This document shows, piece after piece, positions 26,761 through 36,584 of a stretch of DNA of 64,000 bases (the first letter of the stretch is position 1; every line of letters starts with the position of its first letter). A program made the position numbers and the translations under genes. The DNA comes from 38-11 sp964539975 (GTDB taxonomy: Bacteria > Bacillota > Clostridia > Tissierellales > Dethiosulfatibacteraceae). The notes under the pieces were generated by a model. That model made no database searches and was not told the origin of the DNA. It saw only the letters and a program-made list of their open reading frames with translations. The stretch lies in contig CAZIKK010000001.1 of assembly GCA_964539975.1 (NCBI GenBank), positions 168,792-232,791 on the forward strand, in the 5' to 3' direction.

Positions 26761-28080
26761 ATTGACCATCTTTATAGCATGATACATCAGTTTTTCTCTA
26801 TCGTTCTCCGTAGGTTTCTCAAACACTAGCGCCATCAATTTTTCAAGAATCATTCCCATGATAGGACCTTCTCTAATACCAATTTCTTTCAAGTCCTTTC
26901 CACTAATCGCTAAATCATTCAAGCTCAATGGGTCTTTTCGATTTAAAATTACAAATGTCTTCTCTTCCATATTTTTAAGTCTATAGATCCCTTTTTGTGT
27001 TGATTTTGCAAGAATATCTGCATAATTCAAATTGAAAATATCTTCAATGTTGTCTTTTCCAACCTTATTGATAAATCTCTTAACGCCCTTTTCTCCAATA
27101 TTCATATCCTTCAAAGGGTGGTATCTTATTAATCGATACACTTTGTCGATCAAGTCGTTGGAATACTTAAGTCTTTTTAGTATGACTCTGCTTGTCTGAG
27201 CAGATGTAATATGGTGTCCATAGAAATGCCCCTCTCCATTTTCATCAAAAGTTAAGCAATGAGGCTTTTCAATATCATGCATCAGTGCCGCTAAGCGCAA
27301 GGCCAATCTTGGTGCTGTCTCATCTAAGACCATCATCGTATGATCAAAAACATCCTTGTCATGGTAGCTGTTGTGTTGGTCAAAGCCTACACAAGGTAAG
27401 AGTTCCGGCATTATCTCATCCAAAATACCCGTCTCTAGCATTTTATAGATCCCTAATGATGGCTTTTGAGATAACAGTATTTTGTTTAATTCATTTTGGA
27501 TTCTTTCTGCACTGATGTATTTTGTCCTGAAAGCATTCTTTTTGATCGATGCCAGTGTTGATGAATCAATTTCAAATTTGATTTCGGTCATAAGACGTAT
27601 GCCTCTCATCATACGCAAGGCGTCTTCTTTAAAACGAATATCTGGATTTCCTATGGCTCGAATCACTTTTCTTTGAATATCTTGCATGCCTCCTATTAAG
27701 TCAATTACCCTGCCTTCTTTATCCATGCAAATGGCATTAATCGTAAAATCTCTTCGTAGCAAGTCTTCCTCAAGCCTTTCTGAAAAACGAACAACTGAAG
27801 GCCTTCGGTTGTCCAAATATTCATAATCTCTTCGGTACGTGGTGATTTCGTAGTCCTTGCCATTGACAATAACGGTCACCGTACCAAATTTCACGCCTGT
27901 TAAAATCGTTTTTTTAAACAAGCCAATCAGTTCCGAAGGTTTTGCATTGGTCGTAATGTCATAATCTTTAACAGGCAAGTCCAGCAACCTGTTTCTTACA
28001 GCACCACCAACCAAGTAAGCTTCGTAACCATTATTATTTAGTTTCTCCATTATATCGTAGATATCATTCACTAGTTTCAT
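26740..28080 (-). CDS. cca: CCA tRNA nucleotidyltransferase
   Basis: Adds or repairs the 3' CCA of tRNAs. The 446-residue protein has the class II nucleotidyltransferase core: GGAVRN (25-30), the catalytic DYD (39-41), RRDFTINAIC near 108, then the tRNA-binding domains. An HD-type domain with ALMHDIEKPH lies near residue 255, as in one branch of bacterial CCA enzymes. A poly(A) polymerase role is the alternative, unlikely in Firmicutes. Its start shares a short region with the divergent transglutaminase gene. Confidence 0.94.
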   Translation of the reverse strand: MKLVNDIYDIMEKLNNNGYEAYLVGGAVRNRLLDLPVKDYDITTNAKPSELIGLFKKTILTGVKFGTVTVIVNGKDYEITTYRRDYEYLDNRRPSVVRFSERLEEDLLRRDFTINAICMDKEGRVIDLIGGMQDIQRKVIRAIGNPDIRFKEDALRMMRGIRLMTEIKFEIDSSTLASIKKNAFRTKYISAERIQNELNKILLSQKPSLGIYKMLETGILDEIMPELLPCVGFDQHNSYHDKDVFDHTMMVLDETAPRLALRLAALMHDIEKPHCLTFDENGEGHFYGHHITSAQTSRVILKRLKYSNDLIDKVYRLIRYHPLKDMNIGEKGVKRFINKVGKDNIEDIFNLNYADILAKSTQKGIYRLKNMEEKTFVILNRKDPLSLNDLAISGKDLKEIGIREGPIMGMILEKLMALVFEKPTENDREKLMYHAIKMVNKRADVQ

Positions 28081-28118
28081 AGTCTCTCCCTCTTAGTCAA
28101 TTATACCATATACTGAGA

Positions 28119-28148
28119 TTGACTTAATGCGTTAATTCAAGATATAAT
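28119..28148 (+). promoter_or_regulatory. Promoter of the transglutaminase-like gene
   Basis: TTGACT (28119-28124), 18-base spacer, TATAAT (28143-28148). On the opposite strand TATAAT at 28100-28105 is a possible cca -10, so the two promoters would overlap back to back. Confidence 0.7.
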
Positions 28149-28181
28149 AAATTGTTTATGTCACTATATTAAGAGGTTCTC

Positions 28182-29435
28182 ATGAAAAAACGTTTATTTG
28201 TTCTTGCTATCACCATTTGCATTCTCATTGCTTCTCACGGCTATCACTCTGGCGTTATCCATGCAAAAGACAACGATTCTGCATTCGAAACACATCTTAT
28301 CAACCAACTTTCCCAAAGAAAACGCCATTTTGATCTGGTCTTCTATGGTGACTCAGCTGACTTAAAGCCATCAATTAAAAATGCTTTGGAAACTCACAAA
28401 TACCTGAAATTCACAACTTTGGACTTGAATTGGAAATACCTGAATCATGGAAGCCACATCGAAATTGAAATGCATGCCAACTACTTGTTGACTGCCCAAG
28501 AAGAATTTTCGGCAAATGAAATGATTAAGTCCATCATAGAAGAAATCGTTGATCCCTCCATGACAGACCACGAAAAAGTGAAAGCTGTCCACGACTGGAT
28601 ATTGCTGAACGCATCTTACGATGAAACCTTGAATTATCGATCGCATTTCGAACTATTAACTCATGGAGCTGCTGTTTGCCATGGCTATGCTCTGTTGTTC
28701 GATCGCATGTTAGATCCATTAAACATCCCCAGCGTTCTGGTTACAGGCAATGTTCCTGAGTACCATATTTGGAATATGGTACAGCTAAATGGCTTGTGGT
28801 TTCATGTTGATGTAACCTTCAATGATCCACTTCCTGATGAAAGTGGTCGCTTGCTCTATGATTTTTATATGTTAAGCGATGACGAGTTAAAAAAAACCCA
28901 TACCATTGAAAACCAACATAATTTGCCTAAAGGAAATACATCATACGCATTGCTGCTCAATAAATTGCTCTATCGATCCGACTATGACATCTATGCTGAA
29001 TTGTTGTCACAATTAAATCTTGAAAGAATGCTCCAAGAAGATTTAGACCGACACGTTTTAACTCAATTTGCCCAAAATCCTGTTAACATTTCCGGCTTTG
29101 GTGACTATGTGTATTACGACAAAAATTACGGGTATCCTTATATCAACTTAGACAACCGAACCCTAGTGCCTTTCCGGGCAACATTGACACATTTTGGAGC
29201 TGCTGTTGATTGGGATCCAACCACCAAAACAGCTTTAGCCTATCTAAAAGACATTCAGATTGAAGTTCCCATTGGAGAGTCCCACATCTATGTCAATGGT
29301 GATAGACTTGAAAATGATACCTCTGCAGTTATTAAAGATGGCCGAACCTATTTACCAATACGAATTGTTTTGGAATCATTAGGGTTTTTGGTTGATTGGG
29401 ATCCATCTAGCCAAACAGTTCTTGTCTCTCGTTAA
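28182..29435 (+). CDS. Secreted transglutaminase-like protein with copper-amine-oxidase N-like repeats
   Basis: 417 residues. A signal peptide (about 1-28, ending VIHA) precedes a transglutaminase-like domain (about 110-220) with a visible Cys-His-Asp triad: Cys166 in GAAVCHGYA, His195 in EYHIWNMVQ and Asp210 in WFHVDVTFND. The C-terminus (about 310-417) has two copies of a stalk-like unit ending WDPTTKTALAY and WDPSSQTVLVSR, as in copper amine oxidase N domains of clostridial exported proteins, probably cell-wall attachment. Activity may be a protease or crosslinker. Stands alone, stop overlapping the converging lysophospholipase gene. Confidence 0.85.
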   Translation: MKKRLFVLAITICILIASHGYHSGVIHAKDNDSAFETHLINQLSQRKRHFDLVFYGDSADLKPSIKNALETHKYLKFTTLDLNWKYLNHGSHIEIEMHANYLLTAQEEFSANEMIKSIIEEIVDPSMTDHEKVKAVHDWILLNASYDETLNYRSHFELLTHGAAVCHGYALLFDRMLDPLNIPSVLVTGNVPEYHIWNMVQLNGLWFHVDVTFNDPLPDESGRLLYDFYMLSDDELKKTHTIENQHNLPKGNTSYALLLNKLLYRSDYDIYAELLSQLNLERMLQEDLDRHVLTQFAQNPVNISGFGDYVYYDKNYGYPYINLDNRTLVPFRATLTHFGAAVDWDPTTKTALAYLKDIQIEVPIGESHIYVNGDRLENDTSAVIKDGRTYLPIRIVLESLGFLVDWDPSSQTVLVSR

Positions 29436-30271
29436 CCAACTCTCTGATTAAGCCATTCAGCAATGTCTTTCAATACAGCTTCCTGTTCTGGTTCATTTAA
29501 TATTTCATGAAATAATCCATCGTAGATTTTAAGCTGCTTGTCATTTGATGCAATCTCGTCAAACAATTTTTGAGAAGTTTCCGTTCGGACAATTTGATCC
29601 TTTCCGCCATGAAGTATCAAACACCTGTTTTGATACTTTTTTTTGTTTTTATTGAGATAGGACATGCCTTCGATCAAAAATTGTCTGTAAAATCCAAGTG
29701 TTGCTTTTACAAAGACATCCTTGTCTTTTTGATACGCTTTCACAACGCTTTCATTTCTAGAAATTTTTTGCGACAGATCATTCTTTATTGTTATTTTGGG
29801 ATTTAATCTTGCGATCTTTTTTACCAAGGTCGCTTTGATTCCTTTTAACTCATGATTGTAGTCTGTTGCTGCCGCCGAAAAAACCTGTCCAGCTAATCCC
29901 TCCCTTTTATCTAAGCCAAACAAAAATGAAATGAAGCCTCCCATACTGTGTCCAAGTGTGAAAAACGGGATCTTAGGATTTTCAGAAATGGCCTTTTCAT
30001 AGACCAACTCCAAGTCTTTCACATAATCAAAAAAGTGTTCTAAATGTCCTCTGTCTCCACCGCTTTTCCCATGCCCCCTGTTATCAAATCGGTACACATG
30101 GTACCCTTCTTTCAATAAAAATGCGGCCACATGATCATACCTTCCATAATGCTCTGCCATTCCATGAACTATCACTACGACACCTTTTGGGCAAGAGGTA
30201 GTATCTCTTCTTCCAAACAAAGACAATCCATCATGTGTTGTCAATATGAATTCACCATTTGTTCTATCCAT
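29432..30271 (-). CDS. Alpha/beta hydrolase, monoacylglycerol lipase / lysophospholipase-like
   Basis: About 279-residue serine hydrolase of the Hydrolase_4 (PldB/YtpA) group. It has VHGMAEHYGRYDHVA (oxyanion region), the nucleophile elbow GHSMGG near residue 103, and a late HGGKDQIV aspartate and LFHEILNEPE histidine. No signal peptide. I prefer the ATG at 30269-30271, eight bases from AGGAG, over an ATG two codons earlier. It overlaps the end of the upstream YibE/F gene, and its stop overlaps the converging transglutaminase gene by four bases. Substrate inferred from family only. Confidence 0.87.
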   Translation of the reverse strand: MDRTNGEFILTTHDGLSLFGRRDTTSCPKGVVVIVHGMAEHYGRYDHVAAFLLKEGYHVYRFDNRGHGKSGGDRGHLEHFFDYVKDLELVYEKAISENPKIPFFTLGHSMGGFISFLFGLDKREGLAGQVFSAAATDYNHELKGIKATLVKKIARLNPKITIKNDLSQKISRNESVVKAYQKDKDVFVKATLGFYRQFLIEGMSYLNKNKKKYQNRCLILHGGKDQIVRTETSQKLFDEIASNDKQLKIYDGLFHEILNEPEQEAVLKDIAEWLNQRVG

Positions 30272-31394
30272 TTTCATTTCTCCTGTTCCAACACTCCATC
30301 CAAGAAGAAATCGCTGCTGTTAGTGGGATAGACAGTACAATTCCAATACTTCCAGCAACAGCTCTTATGATTTCTGTTGCAATGATATCTAAATTAACTA
30401 TTTCAATAAAGGGCACTTGATAAGCGCTAAAAACGATGAGCATTGGAATAGAGGCACCTGTGTAAGCAAGAATCAGCGTGTTAGTCATTGTCCCCATCAC
30501 ATCTTGTCCAACGTTCATCCCTGACTTAAAAAGTTCTCGTCTTGTTATATCTTTTTTTATACACCTGATCTCACCCATGGATGAAGCGATTGACATACTC
30601 ACATCCATCACTGCTCCCAGAGTACCTATCAAAATTCCTGCAAATAAAATGCCTTGGAGGTTCAACGTCACTTCTCCAGGAATGTACATTAGCATAATAG
30701 CCTCTTCTGAGTGCAACCCCGTTAATCTTGCACCCGTTCCAATAACATATGCGATCATAGCTGCAATAAACACACCCGACAACGTACCAAGAATAGCTGA
30801 AAGACTTTTGCGATTAAACCCTGACACAATTGTCAATGTCAAAACTGTGATTATGATACTTCCAACAATTGAAATGCCAATAGGGTCTATCCCTTTTATT
30901 ATGGCAGGGACCAAAATCTTTAAAATTGTAAAAATGGTGATCCCTAATGTGACAACTGCTTTTATTCCCTTCTTTCTCCCTACTAGAAGCAATAAAGCAA
31001 TAAAAACCAACAAAATCATGATCTCATAGCGGTCTCTCGCAAAGTTGGAAATATAAACCTGAATATCCTCTGTCGTTGTGTCGACGACCAATAAAACTTT
31101 ATCGCCCTCTTTGACTCTAATATTATAATATTCATTGTTGCCAAGGTTATTTTCAATTAGGAACTCTCTACCATCATAGTTTCCCGATGTGACCTTTACT
31201 TTTACTATCTGTCTTTCTTGAATAAGAGCGCCCTCGCTCACACCTAAATCCGATGGCTTTAGGTGTGAAACGATTTCTAAAACTTCTCCTCTTACAGTAG
31301 TTAGTCCATCCACCCCTGCAGTATTAGCATAGGCTTGAGGCGCACCTACAATGATGAGTATCAAGATAAGACATACTATTCTCCTTGCCATCAT
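30264..31394 (-). CDS. YibE/F-family membrane protein
   Basis: 376 residues. A signal-like N-terminal helix (1-22) is followed by an exported segment of about 100 residues with SGNYDGREFLIENNL, then about seven to eight membrane helices starting near residue 130. GTLGAVMDVSMSIASSMGEI near residue 255 is the most characteristic stretch. Function is unknown in this family. The ATG overlaps the UPF0173 stop as ATGA and there is no clear ribosome site, so translation depends on the upstream gene. Confidence 0.87.
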   Translation of the reverse strand: MMARRIVCLILILIIVGAPQAYANTAGVDGLTTVRGEVLEIVSHLKPSDLGVSEGALIQERQIVKVKVTSGNYDGREFLIENNLGNNEYYNIRVKEGDKVLLVVDTTTEDIQVYISNFARDRYEIMILLVFIALLLLVGRKKGIKAVVTLGITIFTILKILVPAIIKGIDPIGISIVGSIIITVLTLTIVSGFNRKSLSAILGTLSGVFIAAMIAYVIGTGARLTGLHSEEAIMLMYIPGEVTLNLQGILFAGILIGTLGAVMDVSMSIASSMGEIRCIKKDITRRELFKSGMNVGQDVMGTMTNTLILAYTGASIPMLIVFSAYQVPFIEIVNLDIIATEIIRAVAGSIGIVLSIPLTAAISSWMECWNRRNENG

Positions 31395-32077
31395 TTATTG
31401 ATTTCAATGGTTTCATTAAAGTCCATCACAATGACTTCTGAATCCACAACTTTCCTTTTGAAATCATCTGGGTCCGCATTTACCACTGGAAAAGTGTTGT
31501 AATGCATGGGTACAACAGATTTTGGCTTAATAAAATCTACCGACTTAATCGCATCCTCAACGTCCATGGTAAAGTTGCCTCCAATCGGTACAAAAGCAAT
31601 ATCGATTCCTTCATCTTCAAGCAGTTTCATATCGTAGGTCAATCCTGTGTCCCCTGCATGATACACTTTATATCCATTTACATCTATCAAAAATCCCCCT
31701 GGGTTTCCGCCTTCGATAATCCCGTTTTCCTCACTTATACCAGACCCATGCAGTGCAGGTGTCATTTTAACCACTCCAAAGTCGAATGTTTTTCGTCCAC
31801 CAATGTGCATGGCATGCACTTTTTCAACGCCTTTTTTCATTAGATAATGTGCAATTTCATGATTCGCGATGACCAACGCTCCTGTTTTTTTAGCCAAAGC
31901 CACCGTATCTCCAATGTGATCTCCGTGACCATGGGTAACGAATATATGTGATAATTCATGAATCTCTTCCACTCCAATCTCACATAATCCATTTCCACTT
32001 AAAAACGGATCAATGATAGCATTGAAATCTCCTTCTTTTATCCTCACAACCGAATGTCCGTGATAAGTAATTTCCAT
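31391..32077 (-). CDS. UPF0173 metal-dependent hydrolase (metallo-beta-lactamase fold)
   Basis: 228 residues. The metallo-beta-lactamase signature THGHGDHIGD (about 49-58) gives the dinuclear metal site, with further ligands in ALHGSG, YHAGDTG and PMHYNTFP. The opening MEITYHGHSVVRI is typical of UPF0173 proteins. The physiological substrate is not known. AGGAGG lies before the ATG. First gene of a three-gene coupled run with YibE/F and the alpha/beta hydrolase. Confidence 0.93.
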   Translation of the reverse strand: MEITYHGHSVVRIKEGDFNAIIDPFLSGNGLCEIGVEEIHELSHIFVTHGHGDHIGDTVALAKKTGALVIANHEIAHYLMKKGVEKVHAMHIGGRKTFDFGVVKMTPALHGSGISEENGIIEGGNPGGFLIDVNGYKVYHAGDTGLTYDMKLLEDEGIDIAFVPIGGNFTMDVEDAIKSVDFIKPKSVVPMHYNTFPVVNADPDDFKRKVVDSEVIVMDFNETIEINK

Positions 32078-32104
32078 TGATAGACCTCCTAAAGTATTTA
32101 CTCT

Positions 32105-32134
32105 ATCATACTACAATTATGTCCAATTTATCAA
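32105..32134 (-). promoter_or_regulatory. Promoter of the UPF0173 operon
   Basis: Minus-strand TTGATA (32129-32134), 18-base spacer, TATGAT (32105-32110), about 28 bases before the ATG. Confidence 0.6.
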
Positions 32135-32195
32135 TCTTCTAATAACGATAACTCTTTTTCAATCATTTGTTCTGCTAAAATTAATGAGATATTAA

Positions 32196-32224
32196 TTCAA
32201 AATCTAATTGGTTTCTGTTATAAT
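32196..32224 (+). promoter_or_regulatory. Promoter of the activase-like gene
   Basis: TTCAAA (32196-32201), 17-base spacer, TATAAT (32219-32224), with a start expected near 32231, about 22 bases before the proposed ATG. Confidence 0.65.
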
Positions 32225-32252
32225 ATTGTATTGATCACATATGGAGGTACCT

Positions 32253-35200
32253 ATGAAGCTGTTATATAACGTGGGTTTAGATATTGGCTCAACAACAGTT
32301 AAAATCGTTGTGGTTAACAACAAATACCAAATCATTCACAAAGAGTATCGTCGACATTATTCAGATGTTCGGAATACTGTTGTTGAGATAATCAAAAATG
32401 CTGAAAAAATATTGAAAAAACAACGCATAAAAATAAATGTCACCGGATCAGGCGCAGTCGATATTTCAAAAATTCTTGATATCCCCTTTGTTCAGGAAGT
32501 TGCAGCTTCCACAGCAGCTATTGAACAACGCATCCCCGAAACCGATGTTGCCATTGAGCTTGGAGGAGAAGATGCAAAAATAACCTATATTAGCGGGCAG
32601 TTGGAGCAACGTATGAATGGCACTTGCGCAGGTGGGACGGGGGCTTTTATTGACCAAATGTCTATCCTTTTGAAAACAGATGCACAAGGCTTAAACAAAC
32701 TGGCAGAAAATTATCAAGTCATCTATCCAATAGCTTCACGATGTGGTGTTTTCGCTAAAACAGATGTGCAACCTCTTTTAAATGAAGGCGCAAGAAAAGA
32801 AGACATTGCTGCATCCATTTTTCAAGCTGTCGTTAATCAAACCATTAGTGGGCTTGCTCAAGGCAGGCCTATAAGAGGAAATGTCGCCTTTTTAGGTGGG
32901 CCTTTATCCTTCCTTCCCGAGTTGCGTAAACGTTTTGTAGAAACTTTGTCCCTTTCAGAAGAATCCGCTTTTTTCCCGGAAGATTCTCATTATTTTGTTG
33001 CGTTAGGAGCAGCCATTTCTGCTGATGAAACAAAAGAGACCGATTTTGATCATTACATTGAAAAAATCAATTCAATCAGTAACCAAAACCTTATCCGAAA
33101 AAAAGAGGTAGATCCTCTTTTTGAAACAGAAAAAGACTATCAAGCTTTCATTAATCGACATGCTATGAACAAAGTAAAAACAGATGATTTATCCACTTAT
33201 TCAGGAAATGCGTACTTGGGAATTGACGCAGGATCCACCACAACAAAAATTGTCTTGATAGGAGACCATCATCAACTTCTATACAGCTACTATAATAGCA
33301 ATGAGGGTAGCCCTCTTCATTCCGTTATTAATGGGCTGAAAAAACTGTACAGTCATCTGAATTCTCAAACAAATATTGCATACTCCTGTGTCACTGGTTA
33401 CGGCGAACATTTAATAAAGAGTGCATTGCAAGTTGATATGGGCGAAATCGAGACGGTTGCCCATTACAAAGCTGCCGATTATTTTCAGCCTGGTGTCGAT
33501 TTTGTTTTTGATATTGGCGGCCAAGATATGAAAAGTCTCAAAATCAAAAATGGTGTGATCGATTCTATTATGTTGAATGAAGCATGTTCTTCAGGATGCG
33601 GATCATTTATCGAAACATTTGCCAATTCACTTAATCTATCTGTTGAAAATTTTGCTAAACTAGCCCTTGAGTCCCAGCATCCAGTAGATCTAGGCACACG
33701 TTGTACTGTGTTTATGAACTCTAAGGTAAAGCAAGCACAACGAGAAGGTGCTACCGTTGGTGATATTTCAGCTGGCATTTCCTACTCTGTTGTTAAAAAC
33801 GCACTATTCAAAGTCATTCGTTTGAAATCAATAGATGACCTAGGAGAAAAAGTTGTGGTTCAAGGCGGTACTTTCTATAATGACTCTGTCCTTCGAGCCT
33901 TTGAGTTAATCACTGGACGTGAAGTTGTGCGACCAGATATCGCTGGTCTTATGGGTGCTTTTGGTTGCGCTTTGATTGCAAAGACTTACGCCACAGAAAA
34001 CTCAATCGCTTCAATCCTCAATCACGAAGAACTCAATCACTTCACTTTAGACACAACTATGGAACGTTGCGGTTTATGTGGCAACAATTGCTTAATGACC
34101 ATCAGTCAATTTAATGATGGCCGGTTTTTTGTCACAGGTAATCGCTGTGACAGAGGATCCGAAAAATTTACGGATTTTAAACTCTCTAAATCCACACAGG
34201 AAATACCCAATATTTTTCAATACAAATACAAACGTGTGTTTGATTATCCTTCACTTCCTATGGACCAAGCACCCAGGGGATTGATTGGTATTCCACGTGT
34301 CCTAAACATATACGAAGACTATCCATTCTGGCATACCTTTTTAACCTCATTAGGGTATCGGGTTGTTCTCTCCGGTCATTCAACGAAAAGAATCTATGAA
34401 ATGGGTATGGAAACCATTCCTTCAGAATCGGTATGTTATCCAGGAAAAATCGCACATGGCCATGTGTCTGATTTGATCAACAAAAAAGTAAAAAAGATCT
34501 TCTATCCCTGTGTCCCTTATACTGTTAAAGAAGATGCTGCAGCCGGCAATCATTACAATTGTCCTGTTGTCACCTCTTACCCAGAAACCATTAATGCTAA
34601 TATGGATTTATCGGCACAACACATCATTTTCTTAAAACCATTTGTAAATCTTAACGATAAAAAATCACTCGTCATAAAACTACATCAAATTTTTGAATCT
34701 GAGGATTTGACCTTCAATGATGTAGCTTCAGCTGTGAAAAAAGCTTATCATGCTTTTGACCAGTACAAAAACGACCTGAGAAAAGAAGGTGAAAGAGCTT
34801 TACGATACATAGAAGAACATAATACTTATGGCATCGTGTTAGCAAGTCGTCCTTATCATGCAGATCCTGAAATTAACCATGGCATTCCAGAGATGATTAA
34901 TAGTTATGGATTTGTTGTCCTATCAGAAGATAGCATTGCCCATCTTTCTGATCCCAATCGTCCTTTACGCGTCGTTGATCAGTGGGCCTATCATACACGC
35001 CTTTATGCCGCTGCACAATATGTTGCCACACGAAACAATATCGAACTTGTTCAGCTCAATTCATTTGGGTGTGGTCTGGATGCCGTCACAACCGATCAGG
35101 TTCATGAAATTCTATTGAGGAACAACAAAATCTATACATTGATAAAGATTGATGAAATCAACAATTTAGGCGCTGTAAGAATTCGAATTCGATCCTTGCT

Positions 35201-36539
35201 TGCAGCTATGAGTGAACGTCGAGAAAAAGATATTGTGGCCAAAGTACTTTATCCAAATGAGCAAAAGATTCTATTTACAAAACAAATGAAAAAAGACTAT
35301 ACAATCTTAGCTCCTCAGATGTCACCCATCCATTTTCAATTTTTCAAGACTGCCGCAATGAAATCCGGTATCAACCTAGAGGTGCTCCCATCCGTAGATA
35401 AGGAGGCAGTAGATGAAGGATTAAAATGTGTCAATAATGATGCTTGTTACCCTTCAGTGATTACCACAGGTCAAATGATTAAAGCCTTAAAATCCGGTGC
35501 TTATGATGTCAATAAAACAGCCTTGATTATGTCACAAACAGGCGGTGGCTGTCGGGCAACAAATTATATTGCCTTTATACGAAAAGCATTAAAAGACAAC
35601 AAATTTGCTCATGTTCCTGTATTGTCTTTCTCCTCAGGGATAGACAAACACCCCGGTTTCAAAATTACACCTTACCTATTACATAATTTAATGATGGGGC
35701 TCGTTTATGGTGATTTGTTCATGAAGGTTCTATACAAAACTCGTCCTTACGAAAAAATCAAAGGCTCCGCAAACAAACTTTATGATTATTGGGTAGAAAA
35801 ATGTCATCAAGCCATTACACACGGTGGTTTGAAACCGTTCCGTGAAACAATTCGGGGTATCATAAGGGATTTTGATGCTTTGGAATTAGATGATACAATT
35901 ATCAAGCCTAAGGTTGGTGTTGTTGGTGAAATATTAGTTAAATTTCATCCTACCGCCAACAATGACATCGTTTCTTTGCTCGAAGAGGAAGGCGCAGAAG
36001 CAGTCGTTCCAGACTTAATTGATTTTTTCCTTTATTCAGCTTACAACCCAGTCATTAAACATCAAGACTTTATTCTAAGAAGCTTTAAAAATAACGCTTT
36101 TGGCAAACTCGCCATTCGTATCATAGAGCTTTATCGAAAAGAAATGAAGGTAGCCTTAAAAAATAGCAAACGGTTCAGTCCCCAGCACACCATTGATGTT
36201 TTAGCTGAAAAAGCAAAGAAACACCTGTCTCTAGGGAACCAAACTGGCGAAGGATGGTTTTTGACAGCAGAAATGGTTGAACTAATTGAAAGTGGCGTAG
36301 AAAATATTGTTTGCCTTCAACCATTTGCTTGTTTGCCTAACCATATCACTGGAAAAGGTATGATTCAAGAGCTAAAGAGGTCCTACCCTCACTCCAACAT
36401 CGCACCCATTGATTATGATCCTGGCGCCAGTGAAGTCAATCAGATTAATCGAATCAAACTAATGCTGACCACTGCGAAAAGAAATTTAAACAATAAAAGC
36501 AAAGTTACAAAAAAAGCTTTGGAAACCGAAGCCATCTAA
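32253..36539 (+). CDS. Giant 2-hydroxyacyl-CoA dehydratase activase-related protein
   Basis: 1428 residues. Two tandem BadF/BadG/BcrA/BcrD ATPase units (about 1-265, opening NVGLDIGSTTVKIVVV, and about 320-600, opening LGIDAGSTTTKIVLIG) each carry Cys-rich loops, MNGTCAGGTGA and NEACSSGCGS, that in activases bind a [4Fe-4S] cluster. A CGLCGNNC motif follows near residue 610, then a DUF2229 part (PRVLNIYEDYPFW) and a long region related to the dehydratase component with conserved cysteines. Relatives are common in anaerobes and unassigned to a reaction. Activation of an unknown radical dehydratase, or self-contained activator plus dehydratase-like module, is inference. I start at ATG 32253, after GGAGG; an ATG at 32241 overlaps that site. 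Monocistronic. Confidence 0.88.
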   Translation: MKLLYNVGLDIGSTTVKIVVVNNKYQIIHKEYRRHYSDVRNTVVEIIKNAEKILKKQRIKINVTGSGAVDISKILDIPFVQEVAASTAAIEQRIPETDVAIELGGEDAKITYISGQLEQRMNGTCAGGTGAFIDQMSILLKTDAQGLNKLAENYQVIYPIASRCGVFAKTDVQPLLNEGARKEDIAASIFQAVVNQTISGLAQGRPIRGNVAFLGGPLSFLPELRKRFVETLSLSEESAFFPEDSHYFVALGAAISADETKETDFDHYIEKINSISNQNLIRKKEVDPLFETEKDYQAFINRHAMNKVKTDDLSTYSGNAYLGIDAGSTTTKIVLIGDHHQLLYSYYNSNEGSPLHSVINGLKKLYSHLNSQTNIAYSCVTGYGEHLIKSALQVDMGEIETVAHYKAADYFQPGVDFVFDIGGQDMKSLKIKNGVIDSIMLNEACSSGCGSFIETFANSLNLSVENFAKLALESQHPVDLGTRCTVFMNSKVKQAQREGATVGDISAGISYSVVKNALFKVIRLKSIDDLGEKVVVQGGTFYNDSVLRAFELITGREVVRPDIAGLMGAFGCALIAKTYATENSIASILNHEELNHFTLDTTMERCGLCGNNCLMTISQFNDGRFFVTGNRCDRGSEKFTDFKLSKSTQEIPNIFQYKYKRVFDYPSLPMDQAPRGLIGIPRVLNIYEDYPFWHTFLTSLGYRVVLSGHSTKRIYEMGMETIPSESVCYPGKIAHGHVSDLINKKVKKIFYPCVPYTVKEDAAAGNHYNCPVVTSYPETINANMDLSAQHIIFLKPFVNLNDKKSLVIKLHQIFESEDLTFNDVASAVKKAYHAFDQYKNDLRKEGERALRYIEEHNTYGIVLASRPYHADPEINHGIPEMINSYGFVVLSEDSIAHLSDPNRPLRVVDQWAYHTRLYAAAQYVATRNNIELVQLNSFGCGLDAVTTDQVHEILLRNNKIYTLIKIDEINNLGAVRIRIRSLLAAMSERREKDIVAKVLYPNEQKILFTKQMKKDYTILAPQMSPIHFQFFKTAAMKSGINLEVLPSVDKEAVDEGLKCVNNDACYPSVITTGQMIKALKSGAYDVNKTALIMSQTGGGCRATNYIAFIRKALKDNKFAHVPVLSFSSGIDKHPGFKITPYLLHNLMMGLVYGDLFMKVLYKTRPYEKIKGSANKLYDYWVEKCHQAITHGGLKPFRETIRGIIRDFDALELDDTIIKPKVGVVGEILVKFHPTANNDIVSLLEEEGAEAVVPDLIDFFLYSAYNPVIKHQDFILRSFKNNAFGKLAIRIIELYRKEMKVALKNSKRFSPQHTIDVLAEKAKKHLSLGNQTGEGWFLTAEMVELIESGVENIVCLQPFACLPNHITGKGMIQELKRSYPHSNIAPIDYDPGASEVNQINRIKLMLTTAKRNLNNKSKVTKKALETEAI

Positions 36540-36549
36540 TCACATGAAA

Positions 36550-36578
36550 AAGCCCCTTCATAGGGGCTTGGTTTTTTT
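36550..36578 (+). terminator. Terminator of the activase-like gene
   Basis: AAGCCCCT-TCAT-AGGGGCTT followed by GG and seven T residues, ten bases after the stop codon. Confidence 0.93.
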
Positions 36579-36584
36579 ATAGTG

